Shown: piece after piece, positions 36,476 to 44,179 of the stretch
Position numbering within the stretch: position 1 is the first letter of the stretch
Layout: the number at the start of each line of letters is the position of its first letter
Assembly: GCF_900156095.1 (NCBI RefSeq)
Contig: NZ_FTMJ01000002.1
Coordinates: 186,001 to 250,000 of the forward strand
DNA from: Aeromonas sp. RU39B
GTDB taxonomy: Bacteria; Pseudomonadota; Gammaproteobacteria; Enterobacterales; Aeromonadaceae
Direction: 5' to 3'
DNA length: 64,000 nucleotides
Notes under the pieces: model-generated
Databases searched by the model: none
Told to the model about the DNA's origin: nothing
Seen by the model: the letters and a program-made list of their open reading frames with translations, nothing else
Program-made: the position numbers and the translations under genes

Positions 36476-36928
36476 ATGAATATTCCCAGTTCTGAAATGG
36501 TGATGCGTTGGCTGCAGTCAGCCCGCATCGAGCACTATGTGTGTGATCAGTGCCATGGCATCCATATTGTGTCCCTGCAATCGGTTGATGGCGTGCAAGA
36601 GAGCAGGGTCTTTGTTGAAGAAGAGGGACTCTTGTTTTCAACCGAGCTGGAGCTTCGCCCTTCTGCACTGCTTCCTATGGTCGCGGACGTTGGCCGTTTG
36701 AATATGCAATACCCGTCGCTTAAGGTGTTTGTCGATGTGACCGATGACAGCCTGCCGCGTCTGGTGGTCGGCCATACCGTGTTTACCAAGGCGGGACTCT
36801 CGCTCGAGCAATTTATGCTGTTTGTAAACAGCACCATCGCGACCACCCATGAAGTGGTTGCCGAATGCGAACGTTTGGGTTATCTGAATCTCCCGGAAAT
36901 CGAAGTGGGGACCAACTCCGTTCATTAA
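36476..36928 (+). CDS. ybjN: YbjN domain-containing protein
   Basis: This 150-residue cytoplasmic protein is of the YbjN family. It aligns in pattern with E. coli YbjN: the CDQCHGIHI pair of cysteines near residue 25, then ELRPSALLPMVADVGRLN (E. coli EVRPSAVLPLAADLSAIN), DVTDDSLPRLVVGHTVFTKA and LEQFMLFV. E. coli YbjN overproduction affects motility, biofilm and stress responses, and its molecular role is unknown. The fold resembles type III secretion chaperones. The gene is monocistronic, located just ahead of the tRNA-Ser locus. Confidence 0.85.
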   Translation: MNIPSSEMVMRWLQSARIEHYVCDQCHGIHIVSLQSVDGVQESRVFVEEEGLLFSTELELRPSALLPMVADVGRLNMQYPSLKVFVDVTDDSLPRLVVGHTVFTKAGLSLEQFMLFVNSTIATTHEVVAECERLGYLNLPEIEVGTNSVH

Positions 36929-37053
36929 TTGTTCGAACGCGCTCGAGCGGCGATAAATCTGTTGACGGGGGGAGGGTATTTCCCTAAAGTACGCCCCGTT
37001 CCGGCGCAGCAGCGTGCGTACCACGTGTTGACTGAACACGCTAAACAACAGAT

Positions 37054-37136
37054 CAAAATTTGGTGAGGTGTCCGAGTGGCTGCACGTCGACAAGGTCGAC
37101 ATGAAAGCACGCATAGCGTGCTCCGCACAGCCACCA
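37054..37136 (+). pseudogene. tRNA-Ser 5' fragment joined to a foldable sequence
   Basis: Bases 37054-37082 repeat 37148-37176 exactly, that is 8 bases of 5' flank plus the first 21 bases of the tRNA-Ser gene downstream. After that the sequences differ. The following stretch has GTCGAC-AAG-GTCGAC (37086-37100) and AGCACGC-ATA-GCGTGCT (37106-37122). GTGGCTG (37076-37082) can pair with CAGCCAC (37128-37134), closing both hairpins in one structure. It cannot be a working serine tRNA because the anticodon and T-arm are missing. Confidence 0.75.
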
Positions 37137-37155
37137 TACTGAACTAACAAAATTT

Positions 37156-37243
37156 GGTGAGGTGTCCGAGTGGCTGAAGGAGCACGCCTGGAAAGTGTGT
37201 ATACGGCAACGTATCGAGGGTTCGAATCCCTCCCTCACCGCCA
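37156..37243 (+). tRNA. tRNA-Ser (anticodon GGA)
   Basis: An 88-base serine tRNA with CCA encoded. The acceptor stem GGTGAGG pairs with CCTCACC, followed by G and CCA. The T-arm is GAGGG-TTCGAAT-CCCTC. The anticodon loop contains CTGGAAA with GGA as anticodon, reading UCC/UCU. A long variable arm (TACG...CGTA) marks it as class II. An intrinsic terminator follows directly. It is the boundary of a region with transport genes that looks accessory. Confidence 0.95.
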
Positions 37244-37254
37244 AATAAAACAAA

Positions 37255-37288
37255 AAGGCCCTGTCGCAAGACAGGGTCTTTTTGTTTT
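37255..37288 (+). terminator. Terminator of tRNA-Ser
   Basis: AAGGCCCTGTC-GCAA-GACAGGGTCTT (one G-U pair) is followed by TTTGTTTT, directly after the tRNA. Confidence 0.9.
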
Positions 37289-37290
37289 AT

Positions 37291-37803
37291 GCGGTGATGG
37301 GCGGACTTGGTTCGAACCCTGTTCGACCAAACGGCAGAACTGCCGTTTGGGACAGCTGCATGCTGCCCACAAGGCGAGCGCCAAGGATGGCGCGAGTCAA
37401 TCCCGACCGGCGAGCAACACACCCGACCTCTTCAATGACTGCAAACCGGCCGGTGTCACAACAATGCCGATTGCTCTTCGGGCAGGTGGCTATGATGGTG
37501 ACCACATTAGCATGTGGAATAATCTGGGGATCGCTCGCCCGGTGCGGCCAGATTTCCTTGAGGGCAACACTGTCACGGCCACTAACGACAAGCATTGTCT
37601 GACGCCTATGACAGCCATACCCATACCGACGTTTTTTATTGATTCTGATCACAAGGTATACTCGAGTTTACTCTTACTCTCCATCCTTGCTAACTCAATC
37701 GGGTGTCGTTCGGGCTTTCCAGTGTACTGGCCATCCTGTTTCTTCTAGCATCCTGTCTATCATTGCAAAAACAGTGATAAAGCGGGTCGTCAAGGAGTGT
37801 ACC
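37291..37803. other. Non-coding stretch between tRNA-Ser and the ECF operon
   Basis: Over 500 bases without a supported gene. It has a perfect 11-bp inverted repeat CCAAACGGCAG / CTGCCGTTTGG (37327-37350, 2-base spacer) and a CCGGCCGG palindrome. From about 37610 the composition becomes AT-rich, probably the promoter zone of the PPC-ECF operon. The frames present look like chance or decayed sequence. No riboswitch motif was recognised. Confidence 0.45.
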
Positions 37804-38223
37804 TTGCAGAATATACTTGCTTCCTCTGCCACTTTTTACTCTGTGCGCTTGTTGCCTGGCCAGGAATTATTGTCAGAGCTGCGAAGGGTGATGCAGACAC
37901 GTCAACTGAGGGCTGCTTTTATTGCGGCAAGTGTCGGGAGTTTGACTGATGTCTCGTTGCGATTTGCAGGGCGAGCGGAATCAACCGTTTTCACCGGTAA
38001 GTTTGAGGTTATTTCGCTCAGTGGTACTCTGGATGAAAATGGTGAGCATTTACACCTGTGTATTTCTGATGAAGCGGGACGGATGTTCGGTGGCCATGTT
38101 TTGCCTGGTTGTTCAATTCGGACCACCCTCGAATTGGTGATTGGTGAGCTCACATCGGTCGTGTTCAATCGTGTACAGTGTGATTTATCTGGCTACGAAG
38201 AACTGGACATATCCAAGCGTTAA
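37804..38223 (+). CDS. PPC domain protein (DUF296, PD1-like)
   Basis: A 139-residue single-domain PPC/DUF296 protein. I choose the TTG at 37804 because AAGGAG lies six bases before it and the length then fits the family. Visible features are FYSVRLLPGQELLSELRRVM, AAFIAASVGSLTDVSLRFAG and the conserved His cluster EHLHLCISDEAGRMFGGHV (HLH ... GGH), which in this family forms a conserved pocket, probably for a metal or small ligand. The fold forms trimers; plant versions bind DNA with an added AT-hook, absent here. It lies 23 bases before an ECF transporter S gene in the same direction, so it may sense or bind the transported compound. Its function is unknown. Confidence 0.85.
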   Translation: MQNILASSATFYSVRLLPGQELLSELRRVMQTRQLRAAFIAASVGSLTDVSLRFAGRAESTVFTGKFEVISLSGTLDENGEHLHLCISDEAGRMFGGHVLPGCSIRTTLELVIGELTSVVFNRVQCDLSGYEELDISKR

Positions 38224-38246
38224 ATAAATTTGTAAAAGGATAGTGT

Positions 38247-38825
38247 ATGCGAAACTCATACTTATCGAGCCAAACACTGGTATTGATCGTGATCGCTATT
38301 GCCATCAACATGATTGGTGGGCAACTGGCATCCATGCTTAAGCTACCAATATTTCTAGATTCTATCGGTACTATTTTAAGCGCTGCATTGGCGGGTCCCT
38401 GGATTGGGCTCATTACAGGATTGTTGACCAACCTTATATGGGGAGTATTGACTGATCCTGTTGCTGCAGCCTTTGCTCCTGTGGCAATGGTGATTGGACT
38501 GGTAGCCGGTGTGCTGGCCAAAAGTGGCTGGTTTAAACATGGTGTGAAGGTGGTCTTGGCTGGGGTGCTGATTACCCTTGCTGTGACTATTATTGCGGTA
38601 CCCATTCGCACCTATCTGTTTGGTGGTGTGACTGGGAGCGGGGCCGATTTCCTGGTGGCTTATGTGCACTCCATGGGTAATGATCTGATTGAATCGGTGG
38701 CACTCACGGTTTTAGGGGCTAATCTAATCGACAAGGTTCTGACTTGTGTTGTTGTCTGGTTACTGCTCGGGAAATTGCCGCAGCGTACCCTGCTGAAATT
38801 TCCGAACTACGCCACATCACGTTGA
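38247..38825 (+). CDS. ECF transporter, substrate-binding S component
   Basis: This 192-residue integral membrane protein has about six helices. The segment AINMIGGQLASMLKLPIFLD, then SIGTILSAALAGPWIGLITG and LLTNLIWGVLTDP, matches S components of energy-coupling factor transporters (ECF-ribofla_trS-like), which bind vitamins or metals at the membrane. AAAAGGAT precedes the ATG. The T and two A genes follow with overlapping stops and starts, so this is a dedicated (group I-like) ECF system. The substrate cannot be deduced; no TPP, FMN, cobalamin or queuosine riboswitch was seen upstream. Confidence 0.83.
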   Translation: MRNSYLSSQTLVLIVIAIAINMIGGQLASMLKLPIFLDSIGTILSAALAGPWIGLITGLLTNLIWGVLTDPVAAAFAPVAMVIGLVAGVLAKSGWFKHGVKVVLAGVLITLAVTIIAVPIRTYLFGGVTGSGADFLVAYVHSMGNDLIESVALTVLGANLIDKVLTCVVVWLLLGKLPQRTLLKFPNYATSR

Positions 38826-39529
38826 TGCATCCCTTTACTGTGCTGACAATCTGGTTGGTAGGTGGTATTAGCACTCTGCTGATACCACTGAATTATTTAC
38901 TTGTGGCAGTTAGCTTCAGCCTTTATGGCTTGTTGTTTTTTTGCAAGCGCACCAGAGCGCGAGCTAAGTATGTTACCTGGATTATGCTGCCTATGGCGGC
39001 AGGTTTATGGTTGGTCCACAGTGGTTGGTTGGCTCATTGGCTTACAGGTCAGCCGGTTGATGGCAATGCTATGCCAGGTGTCGTCGCTCTCTGGTTAAGG
39101 TTATTGGCGGTGATGTCGGGCGGTCAGATCATGTTACTGGCCATGCCAACCCGACGTTTTATTCGTGCTCTTTTCGCCAGTCGTCTTCCAATCAGTTTTG
39201 CTTATTTAATGGCAGGGCCATTGTTAATTGCCGAACAGCTACGTCAGCAGCTTGCTGCTATTCATGAGGCTCAGCTGGCCCGCGGCGTCCCGCTGGATGA
39301 AGGCTGGTATCAGCGGTTACGTTATATTCCTGCTCTGATTACGCCACTAGTTATGAATGAAATCAATGAACTATCTGTACGTGGTGCGGCGCTGGACATG
39401 CGTGCTTTTCGTCTTCATCGTCATCGTGTTACGTTGTGGGCACCACCGGATCCAATATGGCAGCAACGAGGGCGTTATTGTTTACTGATCGTAGGCCTCA
39501 TTGAGCTGGGTGTGTGGTTGATATGGTAG
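38825..39529 (+). CDS. ECF transporter, T component (EcfT)
   Basis: This 234-residue transmembrane coupling protein links the S component to the ATPases. It has four to five N-terminal helices (FTVLTIWLVGGISTLLIPLN, LLVAVSFSLYGLLFF) and then the long cytoplasmic coupling helices with the family motifs AQLARGVPL and SVRGAALDMRAFR, which dock in the ATPase grooves. The ATG overlaps the stop of the S gene (TGATG), showing translational coupling. Confidence 0.87.
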   Translation: MHPFTVLTIWLVGGISTLLIPLNYLLVAVSFSLYGLLFFCKRTRARAKYVTWIMLPMAAGLWLVHSGWLAHWLTGQPVDGNAMPGVVALWLRLLAVMSGGQIMLLAMPTRRFIRALFASRLPISFAYLMAGPLLIAEQLRQQLAAIHEAQLARGVPLDEGWYQRLRYIPALITPLVMNEINELSVRGAALDMRAFRLHRHRVTLWAPPDPIWQQRGRYCLLIVGLIELGVWLIW

Positions 39530-40260
39530 AGCTTCAGGATCTTAGCTTTGCTTTTCCTGGGAGTGAGCCGTGTGTTGGCCCATTAAATTTTTCTGTGCGA
39601 TCACCCGGTATTATTGGTTTTTTTGGTGGCAATGGTGCTGGTAAGAGTGTGTTGGCACAATTACTGGCTGGTTGTTATCCCGAGCATCTTTCTGGACGAA
39701 TCCACGGACAGGCAAGAATATTAGGTGAAGCATCGCTGGGGGGGCGCCGGCTGGCTGAACAAGCCGCTCGGGTTCAGCTCGTTCAGCAGTCCCCACGCTT
39801 ACAATTATCAGGTTGTACGTTCAGCGTTGAAGAAGAGATTGCCTTTGGTCCTGAAAATCTATGCCTGCCTACTGCCGAGATTTTAACCCGGCTTGATGAG
39901 GCACTTGAGTTGACAAAAACCGTTCATTTGAGAGAGCGTCATCCGTCCACCCTGTCAGGTGGTGAGGCTCAACGGGTTGTGATTGCCGGAGCATTGGCGA
40001 TGTGCCCCCGCTTGTTATTGCTTGATGAAGCTTTTACCCGGTTAACACCCCATGCGACCGGCGAAATGCTGAGCATGCTTTTAGCTTGGGCTGAGACTCA
40101 CCAAAGTGTCGTCATATTGTTTGAAAAACATATTTATCCAGCACTGGGATTTTGTATGAAGGGGGTGGTATTAGAACATGGTTCAATATTAGCTGAGGGT
40201 GGCGCTGAAGATATACTGCCGTATGCCAGTCAAGCTGGGGTTATTATTCATCATGGTTGA
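39523..40260 (+). CDS. ECF transporter, ATP-binding protein A1
   Basis: This 245-residue ABC ATPase has Walker A GGNGAGKSVLAQLLAG, signature LSGGEAQRVVIAGALAM and Walker B LLLLDEAFTRL. It lacks the usual catalytic Glu-Pro pair order (DEAF instead of DEPT/S) but keeps the Glu. The start at 39523 overlaps the end of the T gene; a GTG nine bases upstream is also in frame. It should pair with the second ATPase (next gene) to form the ECF energy module. Confidence 0.87.
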   Translation: MVELQDLSFAFPGSEPCVGPLNFSVRSPGIIGFFGGNGAGKSVLAQLLAGCYPEHLSGRIHGQARILGEASLGGRRLAEQAARVQLVQQSPRLQLSGCTFSVEEEIAFGPENLCLPTAEILTRLDEALELTKTVHLRERHPSTLSGGEAQRVVIAGALAMCPRLLLLDEAFTRLTPHATGEMLSMLLAWAETHQSVVILFEKHIYPALGFCMKGVVLEHGSILAEGGAEDILPYASQAGVIIHHG

Positions 40261-40964
40261 TGAACACTATGTTAATCACTGAGCATCTGAGTTGGCTGTG
40301 GCCGGGCAATCTCGCACCTTGTATCAATGATCTATCACTTAATATTGCCGATGGGGAGTGGGTCGCGTTAGTTGGCGATAATGGCGCAGGAAAATCGACC
40401 CTACTGCGTTTACTTGCCGGTCTGCTGACTCCCCGCCAAGGCGTTGTTAAATTAGATGGCATGTCACTGACGTCACTGACAGCAAGGCAACGAGCCAGTC
40501 GTATTGGCGTATTGTTTCAAGAGGTGGAAAAACAGTTATTCCATAGTTCGGTATTTGATGAAGTCGCGTTCGGTCTGCATGCCCAACAATTACCAGTCCG
40601 TGATGTTCTGAGTCGAACTCACGAGGCGTTAGCGTTTTGTGGTCTTACCGATGTTGCCAAGTGTCACCCTTTGGATCTTAATGCCGGGCAACGACGGATG
40701 ATAGCCGTTGCTGCTTTAATGGCCATGTCACCCGATGTGTTGCTCCTTGATGAACCAAGCCGTGACTTTGATAGCCATTGGCTGGTCGTCTTTGAGCGTT
40801 GGCTTGCTTATTGTAAAGGGCAGCCGTGTACGGTGCTTTGTATTAGTCACGACTATCATTTTATTCTGAAACACTTTCATCGTTGCATCCGGCTCGACCA
40901 GGGCGAAATAGTGCAAGACCAAGTGCCGAAGCATGTACTCGGTCATTCACCTCATCACCAATAA
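40260..40964 (+). CDS. ECF transporter, ATP-binding protein A2
   Basis: This 234-residue ABC ATPase is the second half of the ECF energy module. Walker A is GDNGAGKSTLLRLLAGLL, the Q-loop is IGVLFQEVEKQLFHSSVFDE and Walker B is VLLLDEPSRDFDSHW. The signature is degenerate, LNAGQRRMIAVAAL instead of LSGGQ, so the composite ATPase sites with A1 may be asymmetric. It overlaps the preceding gene at TGATG. The switch His is present (CISHDYHF). It is the last gene of the PPC-S-T-A-A operon. Confidence 0.87.
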   Translation: MNTMLITEHLSWLWPGNLAPCINDLSLNIADGEWVALVGDNGAGKSTLLRLLAGLLTPRQGVVKLDGMSLTSLTARQRASRIGVLFQEVEKQLFHSSVFDEVAFGLHAQQLPVRDVLSRTHEALAFCGLTDVAKCHPLDLNAGQRRMIAVAALMAMSPDVLLLDEPSRDFDSHWLVVFERWLAYCKGQPCTVLCISHDYHFILKHFHRCIRLDQGEIVQDQVPKHVLGHSPHHQ

Positions 40965-41370
40965 TTATCAGCAATCAGCGGCCAAAAAAGGGATGGACTT
41001 GTTGGCTGTGATGGGCAGTAGTGGCATCTCAGTATCGGACTCTTTGTCAGCTCGCCTATACGCTGATGGATTTTAACCCGATTCATCACCCGGGTTGGAC
41101 TGGCTGTTGACGGTATTGAGGCGTAGCATGCTGCCCCTCTGAGCTTTTTAATCTCATGCAAGCTAACGGCTGAACGTGTCAGTATTGAGTTAGGACACAG
41201 TGGCATATGCCGGTAATAGGTTCTGGCTCGCGTGATAGTGATTATTTAAGGAGCAGGAGATTAGCTTCTGTGTATGCATCTGGCGGATATCTATCAGCGC
41301 GACCTGATATGAAATGTTGTCTGTAGATGTTTTTCATCGTTAAAGGGCGTTGTTATCGGGAGTCTTCATC
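40965..41370. other. Intergenic region between the ECF operon and the metal ABC operon
   Basis: A 406-base stretch with no supported gene. It contains the palindrome GGCATATGCC (41202-41211), an AT-rich patch at about 41230-41260 and an imperfect dyad around GATATCTATCAG ... CTGATATG (41288-41312). No clear terminator follows the ECF operon, and no ModE box, Fur box or Moco riboswitch was recognised, although the region must hold the promoter of the next operon. Confidence 0.4.
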
Positions 41371-42420
41371 ATGTTACGTCGTATCTCGGCATTACTACTG
41401 CTATCCCTTCTTTTTTCCCCAGTGACATGGGCTGATCGTCACGTTATTGACCAACTTGGCCGTAATGTAACCGTTCCTGATCACATCGAGCGCGCGGTGG
41501 TGTTGCAGCACCAGACGCTGAATTTATTGGTCCAACTTGGGGCGATGGATCAGGTGGTGGGGGTGCTTGGCTCTTGGAAAAAGCAACTGGGCTCAAACTA
41601 TCTCAGACTGGCACCAACGCTGGCGACATTGCCTGAACCAGGCGATATCACGAGCGTGAACATGGAAAGTCTGCTTGCGTTACATCCCCAAGTGGTGTTT
41701 GTCGCCAACTATGCGCCATCTGCGATGATTGCCCAGATTGAGCAGGCCGGGATCCCAGTGGTGGGTATTTCCCTGCGGCGTGTCAGTGGTGACCAGGCTA
41801 ACAAGCTCAACCCGACCCTTGCCAATGAAGATGAGGTTTATACCAACGGTTTGGTGGATGGTATTCGACTGATTGCACAAGTGATGGGACATACCGACCG
41901 GGCTGAGGCAATGATCAAGGATACATTGGCGGGCAGAGCCTTGGTGTCGCAACGGCTCAAGGATCTGAAACCTGACGCGCGTGTACGCGTATACATGGCT
42001 AATCCGGGGCTGACGACGTACGGCTCTGGCAAGTATACAGGCTTGATGATGGAGCACGCTGGTGCCAGCAACGTGGCAGCAAAGGATATCAAAGGGTATC
42101 AACAGGTATCTATCGAAGATGTACTGAAATGGAATCCTCAGGTCATTTTTGTGCAAGAGCGTTATCCCGAAGTCGTCGAGGAGATCACACACTCTGAGCA
42201 ATGGCAAACCATTGATGCAGTCAAACATCATCGCATTTATTTGATGCCGGAATATGCCAAAGCCTGGGGCTATCCGATGCCCGAAGCCGTTGCCCTTGGT
42301 GAGTTGTGGATGGCCAAGACACTCTATCCTACGCGGTTTAGCGATATCTCTTTGCAGCAACAGGTCGATCATTATTATCAGCGGTACTACCACGCAACCT
42401 GCTGCGCTGCCAAGTCGTGA
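41371..42420 (+). CDS. Class III periplasmic binding protein of a metal/chelate ABC importer (BtuF/MolA-like)
   Basis: A 349-residue solute-binding protein with a signal peptide (LRRISALLLLSLLFSPVTWA, probable cleavage after TWA). It has the TroA/BtuF-type fold: VIDQLGRNVTVPDHIERAVV near the start, GDITSVNMESLLALHPQVVF for the first lobe, a long linking helix, and VSIEDVLKWNPQVIFVQERY in the second. This class binds iron-siderophores, heme, cobalamin, or molybdate/tungstate (MolA of Haemophilus). The start at 41371 has CGGGAG upstream. The stop overlaps the permease GTG. The downstream ModA-like gene makes an oxyanion plausible, while the Fur-box-like site before the receptor gene argues for iron. 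Confidence 0.88.
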   Translation: MLRRISALLLLSLLFSPVTWADRHVIDQLGRNVTVPDHIERAVVLQHQTLNLLVQLGAMDQVVGVLGSWKKQLGSNYLRLAPTLATLPEPGDITSVNMESLLALHPQVVFVANYAPSAMIAQIEQAGIPVVGISLRRVSGDQANKLNPTLANEDEVYTNGLVDGIRLIAQVMGHTDRAEAMIKDTLAGRALVSQRLKDLKPDARVRVYMANPGLTTYGSGKYTGLMMEHAGASNVAAKDIKGYQQVSIEDVLKWNPQVIFVQERYPEVVEEITHSEQWQTIDAVKHHRIYLMPEYAKAWGYPMPEAVALGELWMAKTLYPTRFSDISLQQQVDHYYQRYYHATCCAAKS

Positions 42421-43415
42421 AATTCTGGTGGTTGGCGCCACTGTGTCTGCTTGCCGCGGTCTATTCGCTGACATTGGGACACTATAGCGTCTGCGTCGAA
42501 AAGGTCGGTTGGCTAATACTCAACCCGCTTTCGCCAAGTGGTGATGAGGATGCCGTGGCGCGTCAGGTGGTGTTAATGGTGCGTCTTCCTCGTGTGCTGA
42601 TGGCGTTTGGGGCCGGAGCGACCCTTGCGTTGGCTGGCGCTGCGTTGCAGGGGGTGTTTCGAAATCCACTGGTGGATCCCCATATTATTGGTGTTTCTTC
42701 TGGGGCGGCGTTGGGCGGGGCCTTGGCGATTTTGTTTGGGCTCTCTTCCTGGTTGCTATTAGGACTCTCCCTTATGGGCGGAATTACCTCGTTACTGTGT
42801 GTTTTTATACTCGGTGGTGGCGCGCAAAAAAGGGGAGGGTTGTTGTCCCTGGTTTTGGCAGGATTGATCGTCAGTGGTTTTTTCTCCGCCTGTGTGAGTC
42901 TGGTGCAATATCTGGCGGACAGTGAGGAGACGCTGCCCAGCATTGTATTCTGGTTGCTCGGCAGTTTTGCTACAGCCTCTTTTGCCAAACTCGCCATCCT
43001 CTATATCCCGCTATTGTTGGCTGGAGGCATTTTGTTGGTATTGAGGTGGCGGTTGAATCTTCTCTCCCTCGATGATGTAGATGCCCGTGCGCTTGGCATC
43101 AATACCGGGTATCTCAGGTGGTGGATTATCTTACTGTGTGCGTTGCTCGTGGCCGCTCAGGTTGCCGTGAGTGGCGCTATCGCTTGGGTGGGGCTGGTAG
43201 TTCCTCACTTGGCGCGGCAACTTGGAGGGCCGGATCATCGACGTCTGCTGCCGCTCTCGGCTGGCTTGGGTGGGCTCTATATGCTGCTTATCGATGATCT
43301 GGCCCGAACATTAAGCCAAGGGGAGATCCCTCTTGGCATACTCACAGCACTGATCGGTGCGCCTCTGTTTGCTGGAGTGTGGTTGCAGCGTCAACGGATG
43401 ATGTGGCATGAGTGA
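42417..43415 (+). CDS. FecCD-family ABC transporter permease
   Basis: This 332-residue inner-membrane permease has about ten helices. Family hallmarks are ALAGAALQGVFRNPLVDPHI, IGVSSGAALGGALAI, LNLLSLDDVDARALGINTG, VSGAIAWVGLVVPHLARQLG and the final EIPLGILTALIGAPLFAGVW. It starts at a GTG overlapping the binding-protein stop (GTGA) and overlaps the ATPase start by eight bases, so the three genes are coupled. A homodimer is expected, as in BtuC and MolB. Imports the ligand delivered by the class III binding protein. Confidence 0.93.
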   Translation: MKFWWLAPLCLLAAVYSLTLGHYSVCVEKVGWLILNPLSPSGDEDAVARQVVLMVRLPRVLMAFGAGATLALAGAALQGVFRNPLVDPHIIGVSSGAALGGALAILFGLSSWLLLGLSLMGGITSLLCVFILGGGAQKRGGLLSLVLAGLIVSGFFSACVSLVQYLADSEETLPSIVFWLLGSFATASFAKLAILYIPLLLAGGILLVLRWRLNLLSLDDVDARALGINTGYLRWWIILLCALLVAAQVAVSGAIAWVGLVVPHLARQLGGPDHRRLLPLSAGLGGLYMLLIDDLARTLSQGEIPLGILTALIGAPLFAGVWLQRQRMMWHE

Positions 43416-44169
43416 TCGTTTGCTGGTTGTTGAACATCTTGAGATGGGGTGGAAGCGGCAAGCGCCTCTATTTAGTGATCTCTCCTTTGACTTGGCGGCT
43501 GGTTGCGTGCTGGCACTGCTTGGTCCCAATGGCAGTGGCAAGAGTACACTGCTTGCCATCCTGCTCGGCCAATGCCAACCCACGGCAGGCCACATTTTTA
43601 AGCCCACGGCGATAGGTTATGTACCCCAGCACTTTCGTTTACCTTTTTCCTATCGGGTGATAGATGTGGTTCTTATGGGGCGAGCCAGTGCTTTGGCCTG
43701 GTATCAAAGCCCCTCAGTGCGCGATCAGCAATGTGCGCTGGAAGCATTAGAGCAGGTAAATATTCGACAACTGGCCGAGGTTGAGTTCGCTCGTCTTTCA
43801 GGAGGACAACAGCAGTTGGTTCTGATTGCGCGTGCTCTGGTCACCCGTTGTGATCTGCTGTTGCTCGATGAGCCGACTTCGGCGCTGGATTTACGCCATC
43901 AGGATCAAACATTGACGCTGCTTGATCATCTGGCGAAACAACAAGGCATGGGCATTGTATTTACGACGCATCAGCCAAGTCACGCGCTAGCCATCGCCGA
44001 CAAGGTGCTACTTCTGGGTGAGCATAAACCGCTGCAGGGGCCTCCCGACGAGGTGCTGACTCCGGCCATTTTAAGTCGTTTGTTCGGCCTTCCGATCGCT
44101 CGGGTCTGTTTGCCAGAAGAGGGCGGGGTTTCACGCTCGGTGTTGGTTCCACGCTACACGCGTTTTTGA
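43408..44169 (+). CDS. ABC transporter ATP-binding protein (FecE/MolC-like)
   Basis: This 253-residue ATPase is for the FecCD-type permease. Walker A LLGPNGSGKSTLLAILLG, Q-loop AIGYVPQHFRLPFSYRVIDV, signature LSGGQQQLVLIARALV, Walker [19 protein letters not shown] and switch His in FTTHQPSHAL are all present, so it should be fully active. It starts inside the permease stop region. The next gene begins ten bases after its stop. Confidence 0.93.
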   Translation: MSDRLLVVEHLEMGWKRQAPLFSDLSFDLAAGCVLALLGPNGSGKSTLLAILLGQCQPTAGHIFKPTAIGYVPQHFRLPFSYRVIDVVLMGRASALAWYQSPSVRDQQCALEALEQVNIRQLAEVEFARLSGGQQQLVLIARALVTRCDLLLLDEPTSALDLRHQDQTLTLLDHLAKQQGMGIVFTTHQPSHALAIADKVLLLGEHKPLQGPPDEVLTPAILSRLFGLPIARVCLPEEGGVSRSVLVPRYTRF

Positions 44170-44179
44170 GGATAAGAGT

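Noticed and set aside
37156-37243. Integration site with a 3' tRNA duplicate further right
   Set aside because: I found no second copy of the tRNA 3' end up to 64000 and no integrase gene, so a classical island boundary is not shown.
37144-37422. Minus-strand frame with EGGIRTLD-type sequence antisense to tRNA-Ser
   Set aside because: This is the well-known false ORF produced by reading the complement of a tRNA-Ser gene; it has no other support.
37291-37803. Hypothetical proteins read from the stretch after tRNA-Ser
   Set aside because: The frames overlap the tRNA or its terminator, lack ribosome sites and change composition abruptly.
40965-41370. Moco riboswitch, ModE box or cobalamin riboswitch before the metal ABC operon
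   Set aside because: No recognisable conserved core was seen by eye; a covariance-model search would be needed to say more.
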